From NCBI GenBank assembly GCA_020747065.1, contig JAGMVK010000010.1:1612001-1676000 (forward strand): a stretch of 64,000 nt of DNA. Reading direction: 5' to 3'. Made by a program: the position numbers and the translations under genes. The notes beneath the pieces were generated by a model, which ran no database searches, was not told where the DNA came from, and saw only the letters and a list, made by a program, of their open reading frames with translations. How positions within the stretch are numbered: position 1 is the stretch's first letter; each line of letters begins with the position of its first letter. Source of the DNA: Cadophora sp. MPI-SDFR-AT-0126 (taxonomy: Eukaryota > Ascomycota > Leotiomycetes > Helotiales > Ploettnerulaceae). Positions 56,611-64,000 of the stretch are shown here, in pieces.

Positions 56611-59144
56611 TTACTCAACCCTCAGAACTTTTGGCCCTCTCTTCTTGATCGCCTTCTTCTTCTTATTCCCTCTCTCAAAAGACGCAGCTGAAGCGTGGTC
56701 TCTGCCTACGTTGTCAAGGTCTTTGACCTTGTAAATTCGGACGATCCAGTTCTCGCTTGTGAACGCCTCCTCGACGGTGTTTAGCGTCGGGCCAACGTCT
56801 GGCAACTTGACACCACGGACACGATCTTGTGCCTGTCCAGGTGGGAAGAGGGTGTTGTAGTTGTAGTATGACATCTTGTACCTATAAATAGCGTAAGCTG
56901 ATATACCCGATCTCAAGTTTTAATAACTTACATCAAGCTGTTCTTCATGGTTTCAGTGGCACCATCATCGACTCTGTATTCTCCTCTGTCGGTGAAGAAG
57001 TCACGCTCCTTGACCTCATCGGGCCAGATACCCTCGGCGATTCTGACCATCCACAAGAACTTGTTGATATCATCTCCAGAGTAGCCAAGAAGGCCTCCGA
57101 AGATAACAAGAACGTAGTCGACCTCGTGTTGGCGCATGATTGGGTAGCTGACCTCTTCGCGAGAGCTCATGGCTTTCCCGACAGTGGCGATGTGTGTGTT
57201 GTTCCAGGTGTTGTTATCAACAAGGGTTGGGCGATCAGCCATGCCACCGATTTGGTATCCATAATCCCACCATGACATGATCTTGGCATCCTCAGCAGTG
57301 TTCTGGCGGAGCCATTGGTATGCCTCTCTGTAATCATCGATAATATGTTGGCTTCCGTCGGGCATTCTGCTTGCCAACACAACGGATGGAGAAGAGTACG
57401 CGTTGGAGGTGACCCAGGTGCAGTGCATGACGAAAATCAAGAGATATGAAGTCAAAGCTCCGACAACGGTTCCCTTGGAGAACGTGGTATAGATACCAAC
57501 AAGTGGCTGGCGCATGGAGCGGAGGCCGCCCTTGGCTGTCTTTCCATTAGGGGTTGCGTCTGGAGCACCTTCGACAGGTGCCTCTGGTGATCGGATGGTC
57601 AAGTATGTGTCCAAAAGACTGGACAATGCGAGGGCAGCGGAAACACAGACAATTGGAGTAAGTGTGAGCATAAGTCGAACCATAACACCAGAGAAGTAAC
57701 TGGCCAGGATGGAGTAGACGACAACAAATACCTGCTCATCGGCGAGCTTCTGGAAGCAAAGATAGACACCTGCTGGGAAGAGCCAAATGAGCAGATTCAA
57801 GTCAAAGAAAAATGCAGGCCATGCGGTCGGCTGATGCTCAGACACGGATGCGATGATGGGAATGTGAATCTTGGCGTATCCAGTATCCCAGAGAGAGTAG
57901 AAACGACCAGTCCATGGAGCAATGACGCCGCCAACTGTCAAGAGGACTAGACCCCCGAAAGCGACGATAAACACAGCAAGGACGAAGCCCCTGAGGAGTG
58001 TAGCGAATTGTTTGCTTGGCACTCCGGAACGGACGAACTCGACAAATCCAACTAATTGAAGGAGGCCAAAAACACCTACGAGACTTAGCCAAGATACAGT
58101 GTTACGCTAGAAACAACTTACCAAGAGCGGACATGTGCTCGCTACTGCGAATTGGCAAAAATCCTACGAAAGGAATTTGCATGCTTGCCAACGTTCCGAG
58201 AGCATACCAAGAGCAGTAGCTCACGTACAGTCTTGGGCTGAATCGACCCATGCAGACAAGCACAAATACGTGCAATGGGATCAAGTTGGTAATGAAGACG
58301 TAACCTCCCCAAGCTGACACCATGTACCCGTAGAAGAGTGCACAGAGCGCACCCCAGTATGCCGAGCCAACCTTCAGTGCCTTGATCCAGAGGTAGAACG
58401 TAAATACGAGTAGGAAAATGGCAATCGCCTCGTTATCGTAGCTGCCAGCAACTGATCTCGAGATGTAACCTGGGGCAATACCCATAAAGATAGCGGCAAG
58501 AAGGCCAGCGGAAGGAGAAGTTGACATCTCGTTCGTGAAGAGATATGTTGCAAAGGCAGTGAGTCCGGAGAATCCAGGTGCAAGCAGCACACAAATATTT
58601 CGGATATCGACTGGAATAGTGAGGGCTCGGAGGGCGTGGTAAATGGCACCACTGGTCACCATCAATCCTGGGTATAGTGTTCCTCCAGTAACTCGTCCCA
58701 ACGGATGCCACGTCCGGTCATCAAACCAATCCCAAAAGTCGTAGAAGCCATGCTGTACCAAATATTTCGTTGCTCTGAAGTTGAACCAAGGATCGACTGC
58801 AGGTCAATTAGCTAAAGTTCTGCTGGAGAGGTTGCGTGTTGGGTTGAAGGGCAATTGTAGCATAGTAGGACTGGTCACTCACATTCGTGAATAATACTCT
58901 CAAAGCGGATCACGGAGAACAACCTCGACGCTACAGCTCTGTCTGCAAGTCAGTATAACTTCTTTCTGCCAAGTATCATCCCATCGATTAGACGGAATTG
59001 GAGGAACAGCATCTGCCAACTTGCTGTCCGGGTCCGGGACACGTACGCAGCTGCTATTAAGCACAAAATAACCAATCGAAGAAGACCTCTTGAACTCCTT
59101 CCTGTGCTTCCCTTAAAGAAGGGCTCTGAAATCGTTTCCGCCAT
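56611..59144 (-). CDS. STT3: Oligosaccharyltransferase catalytic subunit Stt3
   Basis: Catalytic subunit of the ER oligosaccharyltransferase, which moves the Glc3Man9GlcNAc2 glycan from dolichol to Asn in N-x-S/T sites. Five exons. The first starts at ATG 59,144 ([20 protein letters not shown]) and the second joins [20 protein letters not shown], which holds the DxD-type acidic motif in the first lumenal loop. Other hallmarks are [34 protein letters not shown] (SVSE motif), the signature [20 protein letters not shown] and [18 protein letters not shown]. Eleven or more hydrophobic helices are evident. The C-terminus ends with a basic [17 protein letters not shown] tail. Introns lie near 59,050, 58,885, 58,110 and 56,925. 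Length matches fungal Stt3. Confidence 0.95.
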
Positions 59145-59891
59145 CGTTGGAGGTTGAACAGAAAAGTTGTCGATGATGTTGGACTTGTCTCTTGTCGCAA
59201 TCTGGCTCCTCTGGAGCTTCGCGGCCGAACAGGGGTCATAGCTTCACGTGATGCATGGCGATTTATTTTCACTCAGAGAGAATGGGCAAGAAATTAGGCC
59301 ATGATTCCAAGACTGGAGTTCTATTATTTTCATTCAATACAGAAATAGTGAAGAAAAGCTCACCAATGGGTGTTGATACATGGGTAATTGAAAGCAAGTC
59401 CAATATGACATCAAATCGCCAAGGCTTGCTCCCTTTCACCCAATCTCTTATTATCGAGTCCGGATTCTCAATAGATGCTAAAGATCAGAAAGATATCCTC
59501 ATATATCTGAATAATAGAACGGCAGATACATGGGCAGCTAGTCCATGCTCTGTGTCAGGTCAGAATATTTAGTCTTGTGGTCGCTCATAAGAAAGATCAA
59601 TACGCAATCAACCAAATTAGTTGCACTCTTCGAGCTCAATATGGATGGAAATCTTATACATCACTTCCAAAACAACGATACCAAGCGATGATTGAATATG
59701 CTCCACTGTTCCCTTCACTATGAGTACAATGTACAAGAAGTATGCCAAGTGACCTCTAAGCTTTTGTATGAATCACTTTGCACCTCCGAAAACCCCAACC
59801 AATGTCCATGTTGGGGTCCACCAGTTGATGTGTTCTGTCTATCTCTCCCCATCTAGCCCATCATTACAACCATAACCAATCTCCAATCTCC
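59145..59891. other. Intergenic, no gene seen
   Basis: About 750 bp. The frame at 59,255-59,572 (plus) has no family signal and is probably chance. Confidence 0.5.
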
Positions 59892-60424
59892 CTACGAGGT
59901 CGAGGTCGCCGCATCAAGATGTATCAAGTATGCCTCCAGGTCGAATCGTGAGTCATTAGGATCGCTTATAACTGTTTGAAGCCGTCAGTAGACATTCATA
60001 GCAGGCCAACACCCAATTTCATAGTCTGGGAGCATAGCAATCGTTATCCCTTTCATGTTTGGGCACACGGAAAGGAGTAGGTGGTTCCTGGGGTAGAACG
60101 TACTGCCTCCACTTTCTGTCTTTGGGGTCGCAGGTGCGTTCTTCTTCGAGAACTCTGCCTTTGCCTGGTTGATCAAATTCTGCTTGTGCTCATATTCTCT
60201 GTTGATGGCGGCCAATTTCGATGCGGAGGAGAGCTTGGCTTGGTGGTAGATTCCATAGAAAATACCAGCACCTAGTGCTGAATACCGGAGGACCTGGAGG
60301 AGCGAATGTGTCAGCATAAATCCACTGAGAGTTCTTGAGCGAGCGCGGAAGATTTCGATGCCATTGGGGGTGTTGCTGGTATGCGCAAAATTTCTGAACG
60401 TACGTTTACCCCGGTGGAAGCCAT
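59892..60424 (-). CDS. ATP21: Mitochondrial F1Fo ATP synthase subunit e (Atp21/Tim11)
   Basis: Small inner-membrane subunit that helps ATP synthase dimerise and shape cristae. Three exons, 60,424-60,404, 60,293-60,104 and 59,971-59,892, give 96 residues. The start MASTGVNVLRYSALGAGIFY, created by the first splice, matches the family N-terminus with its single helix and a GxxxG-like GAGIFYG. The region after it (YEHKQNLINQAKAEFSKKN) is the usual charged coiled coil. The end is SDPNDSRFDLEAYL. The 7-codon first exon is easily missed, because a longer frame runs across intron 1. A head-to-head promoter is shared with the dynein gene. Confidence 0.9.
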
Positions 60425-60898
60425 GGGAGGAGCTGATCTGTAACGGAAGAACGAGCGAATGGAGGGCGAAGAGTTGACACAAATGCGATATGTCCAGAAG
60501 AATCAATTGACAGGCTGTCGCAGCTGTGGGAGTCGCCGTGTGTTGTTGTGGACAATGCGAAGCTGGGATGGGTTTGTCGATGGATTGGGCTGGTCGGAGA
60601 AGATCTCAAAGCTCATCCCGGGATCTTGCCGTGCTTGCGAACACCAAAAGTGAACTACGGTGACCCAAAATTAATGGCACGCGAAACCACTTGAAGGGGT
60701 CTCGACGACGCGACAATGCAAATAGAAAGGGGAACTTGACGAATAACTCTGCTACCATCCTACAAATCCAAAGATCTCATTTTTCGATTTCCCAATCCTC
60801 TCAGCCTCGTAATCCTCGAAATCTAGCACGGAACCCATCCACGATCTTTCCAGAAGCCCAAAAAGTGCCTTGCCCCGAGATGGGCATCTGTCGCGGAT
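60425..60898. promoter_or_regulatory. Divergent promoter region, ATP21 and dynein intermediate chain
   Basis: 474 bp between two start codons on opposite strands. It has no long poly-pyrimidine tract and no obvious TATA box. Specific sites cannot be assigned. Confidence 0.5.
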
Positions 60899-63064
60899 AT
60901 GATGCAACAACGCAGAGATGAGATTCTGGCAAAGAAGGCCAAGCTTGCGGAATTGAAGAGGCAGAGAGAGCTGCGGACAAGGGAAATATCGTCAAGTCGG
61001 CAGAGTATAGGCAGTTCTAGTGATGTACATATCTCTACCAAGCTGCGAGTTTGAGGTATTGATTGTCTCTAGTTAATAGCTCCGACACCGAGTCGAGCAG
61101 AGAATCGCGAAGAGCTAGACAAATACATCTCCTCGATATTAGTGGACAAGAGCCGGCCTGGATCAACAGGACCTGGAGGTGCTGGCTCTCCTGCTGGAAA
61201 GGGCAGCCGCCCAAATAGTGTATTGAGTGCCGGGGAACTCAGCAACGAGAATTCCGAGCCATCTATCAGTCAACTACAGAATCAACCACAGTCTTTGTCG
61301 ATCTCCACACAAACTCTTTCTACAGTTCCTTTGGCCACGGTCTACGAGTTCCCGCCATCTCCAATTAAGGAAGTATTCTCATATAGTAAAGGGGTACAAA
61401 CGACGGAAGAATGGGGCACCCAAACGTCTAGGCCCAAAGGTTTCGAGGATTCGGACAATGATGAAGGAGAGACTCCAGCGACATCTACACCCAATAAACG
61501 GTTGAGTAGGAGAGAACGAGACCGGGAAGACGAACTGCGAGAGAACCTGAGGAGAGAGATCGAGGAGGAACTCAAAGCAACTCGAGACCTAGTCGTGGAT
61601 GGACCTCTAAAGACATCAACAAATGGCACAGCAAACTTTCCCGCAAGGGCTCTAACTAACGAAGAGCTCAACGCTGTCACCTCATCAGATGATTTTATGG
61701 ACTTTGTAGAGAGATCTAGCAAGGTTATTGAGAGAGCTCTGGATCAAGAATATGATATCTTGGCAGATTATGCACTCAGTGGGCAGAACGGAGTTGGAGA
61801 CGATGATGACGAGTACGGAAACACGAGAGGGAAAGGTCGGCGGCGTGTCAAAGAGGTCGCCCAGTTTTACGATGAGCGGTGGTCCAAGAAGAGAATGATC
61901 AGCGATATCAATTTCTCCCCCAAGTTCCCCGAATTAGTACTCGCAGCATATACAAAAAATCCTTCGGCACCTCACGACCCCGATGGACTCGTCCAAGTCT
62001 GGAACATGCATCTCCACGACAGACCCGAATTTGTTTTTCATGCCCAATCTGATGTATTGGCCGCCAAATTCTCGCCCTTTCACCCAAATCTCATCATAGG
62101 AGGTTGTTACAGTGGCCAAGTCCTACTCTGGGACACCCGAATGAAATCCGCACCAGTCCAAAAGACCCCCCTCACAGGCACAGGCCACACGCACCCCGTC
62201 TACTCCGTCGATATCGTCGGAACCCAAAATGCCAACAATATCATCTCCTGCTCAACCGACGGTGTCGTTTGCGGCTGGACAGTCGACATGCTCGCTCAAC
62301 CACAAGAACTCCTAACGCTCACCACACCACCCCCCATGAAAACCGAAGACCTCTCTCCAACGTGCATGGCCTTCCCGCAAACCGATCCAACCTACTTCCT
62401 TGTCGGCTCGGAAGAAGGCACCATCTTTCCCTGCCACCGGTACGACCGAGCCGGCGCAAAAGCAGGCGTCGACCAACGCGTCAGCTACAGAGGACACGCT
62501 GGCCCCGTCATGTCCCTCGACTTTCACCCCGCTCGCGGGCCTGTCGATCTCGGCGATCTAGTCCTCTCCTCTTCTCTAGACTGGAGCGTCAAGCTATGGA
62601 AAGTCCGCGCCCCAGCAGCAACTTCCACCACTGGCATCACAGGTGAGAGCCAATCCGTCGTCCCAATCCTCGACTTCACCCGCGAAGACGTCGTCTACGA
62701 CGCTGCATGGTCACCCGTCAAACCCGGTGTCTTCTCCCTCGTCGACGGAGCTGGGAATCTCGAAGTCTGGGACGTCACCGTCGACACGGAAGTCCCGCTC
62801 GCGAAAGTCTCGCCCAGTGGCCGGAAGGGAGGAAGGAGTATGATGGCCAAGAGTCTGAATAAACTCTCCTGGGAAGAATCAGAAGGCAAACGCCTCGCAA
62901 CGGGCGGCATCGACGGTACGCTCACTGTGTTTGAAGTCGGGCCTGATCTGGGCGGCAAGGAGAGCGCGAGGAATGAGGAGTGGACGAATGTCAAGAAGTT
63001 AGTTGCGAAGTTGGAGAGTACGGCTGCTGGGTCAGGGGCCGTCAATGGTGTGAACGGTATTTAG
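60899..63064 (+). CDS. Cytoplasmic dynein 1 intermediate chain
   Basis: Scaffold subunit of the dynein motor that links heavy chains, light chains and dynactin. Exons 60,899-61,024 and 61,073-63,064 give 705 residues. The N-terminus (MMQQRRDEILAKKAKLAELK) is the charged single helix that binds dynactin p150 and NudE in the family. The light-chain zone contains SKGVQTTEEWGTQTS; GTQTS fits the LC8 consensus. WD40 repeats follow from about residue 275, for example LVQVWNMHLHD, VLLWDTRMK, DGVVCGWTVD, SVKLWKVRAP, GNLEVWDVTVD and GTLTVFEVG. The ATG at 60,899 is followed at once by a second in-frame ATG. It corresponds to A. nidulans nudI (from memory). Confidence 0.93.
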
Positions 63065-63561
63065 GTGGAGTGGACATGCTGAGATGAGAGATGGGAGATG
63101 GGAGATGGGAGATGGGAAGTGTTTATGGATTTGAGTGACTGGCTGGCTGTACTAGATATGGCGACGTTGTATTCTTGTGTTGTGTTGCATATACCCTAGT
63201 TTCCTCATCCATCACGTTATGCGAGGGAAGAAATCAAATAAATTGAAAGACTTATTGAACAATGGCGGTTTCCTCGTCCGTCTCTTTGCAGATTATTCTT
63301 GTGATCTGGAAAAGCCGCTTCGAACAGTACTCTTTGGTCCATTCATCAAGCAAATGCTTTGTGGGGGTATCGCTCGCTAATTCGCAAACAAAACAAGAGT
63401 CCTGTTCACCTACCACGCCATTATCTTGCCATAAACTCCATGCAGTTCCACATCCCGCCATCCAGCTCACCAAAATCCACCAACGCAAAAAAAGCAGCAA
63501 AAGAGTAGAAAGGCACTAAAGCCCAACGCCAAGCCCAAGATCAGTCCCAACCCCAAATTCA
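63065..63561. other. Intergenic with short repeats and a weak small-protein candidate
   Basis: Starts with four copies of GAGATGG (63,084-63,117). The minus strand 63,500-63,252 encodes an 82-residue frame with a hydrophobic head (MLLFLRWWILVSWMAG), CFVC and two further Cys. It could be a small secreted protein, but nothing else supports it. Confidence 0.35.
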
Positions 63562-63833
63562 AGCATAATACTTCTCATGCCCATCCTTACTCTCCGGCAC
63601 CTGCCTCGGGGCCTTGACATAATACTTCTCATGCTCATCCCTATTCTCCGGCAACATCTCATATCCTCTCCCGCCCCCTCTCCTGTTCCCAATCCCGCTC
63701 CCGTTCGCAACACCATCCCTATCCTCCTCCCATCGACTCCTAACCTCCCTTCCTACTCTTGCACAGCCGCTTTGCCAGTACTCCCCGTTTGCTAACTCTA
63801 ATTCACTTTCAGCTAGCTTGTTTTAATTCTGTA
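63562..63833 (-). CDS. 3' exon of an unknown gene with an HEKYY repeat, incomplete
   Basis: The minus strand is open for 90 codons between a TAA at 63,834 and the TGA at 63,562. It has no good start codon at its beginning, so it is probably a terminal exon; a TAG acceptor near 63,825 would serve. The text includes AESELELANGEYWQSGCARV, then a Gly/Arg run and a duplicated unit: DEHEKYYVKAPRQVPESKDG followed by HEKYYA. The DNA of the two units is 33 of 36 identical (63,564-63,599 and 63,618-63,653). The upstream part reaches the window edge, where another frame is Pro/Thr/His-rich (TPTPSPTPTSLPPH). The family is not recognised. Confidence 0.4.
63564..63653. repeat. Short tandem repeat, two 36-bp units
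   Basis: Units 63,564-63,599 and 63,618-63,653 share CATAATACTTCTCATGC and CTCCGGCA. They are separated by 18 bp, so the period is 54 bases, a multiple of three. Confidence 0.8.
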
Positions 63834-64000
63834 GCTGTAGCTGGCGCGGTAAGTGGTACGTCGTAGCTGGACTTGGTGGTGGAGTTTGGGTATGATGGGT
63901 ATAAGAATGAGGATGAGGATAGGAATGAAGATGAGGAGGTAGTGAAGTGGGCGTAGGGCTAGGTGTAGGTGTGAGTGTGAGGGAGGAGCGAGAGGGGACG

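Noticed and set aside
63252..63500. Small secreted cysteine protein on the minus strand
   Set aside because: The hydrophobic head and four Cys are suggestive, but there is no processing site or conserved pattern and it lies in a 3' intergenic region. Not listed as a gene.

Overview
The window is nuclear DNA of a filamentous ascomycete (Pezizomycotina). The evidence is: many short GT-AG introns of about 45-110 bases with CTRAC-like branch sites; gene families typical of these fungi (HET domain, NB-ARC/TPR NLR, CorA-like membrane protein, AsaB-like oxygenases); and ordinary eukaryotic housekeeping genes (STT3, PEX5, dynein intermediate chain, ATP synthase subunit e). A leotiomycete is my best guess, but that is inference. 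No rRNA, tRNA or CRISPR feature could be supported.

Layout. Positions 1-10,030 look like an accessory metabolic block: the 3' end of an MFS transporter, two tandem AsaB-like (CmcJ/NvfI family) non-heme iron oxygenases with the same intron pattern, a single-exon membrane-anchored protein of unknown function, and a secreted or organellar amidase with nine exons. No backbone synthase is visible. Positions 11,200-19,030 hold an NLR-type STAND protein, a SnoaL/NTF2-like pseudogene with two lesions, and a CorA-like membrane protein flanked by a pair of direct repeats. Positions 20,300-23,900 contain a secreted unknown protein, an AT-rich island and a 63-bp sequence present twice, possibly a shared coding exon.

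Positions 23,900-31,800 are an 8-kb stretch with no convincing gene, leading into a bHLH transcription factor (31,848-33,443). Positions 33,444-38,100 are repeat-rich: microsatellites, a Ty1/copia RNase H relic, one orphan exon of a JEN-like MFS transporter and a direct repeat. A mitochondrial-type two-RRM protein, whose start codon appears to be split by an intron, and PEX5 follow.

Positions 43,980-52,400 again look accessory: an F-box protein, two small two-helix membrane proteins, an APH-type kinase-like protein and a HET-domain protein. From 52,770 to 63,064 the genes are mostly conserved: a large Ser/Arg-rich protein with a four-cysteine knuckle, the STT3 oligosaccharyltransferase subunit, ATP synthase subunit e (three tiny exons) and, divergently, the dynein intermediate chain. 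The right edge carries the 3' exon of a further minus-strand gene with an HEKYY repeat.

The most unusual items are the paired AsaB-like genes separated by a tandem repeat with a palindromic core, the repeat-flanked CorA-like gene, the duplicated 63-bp segment, and the split start codon of the RRM gene. I did not find a clearly new multi-gene system. All splice models were read by eye.
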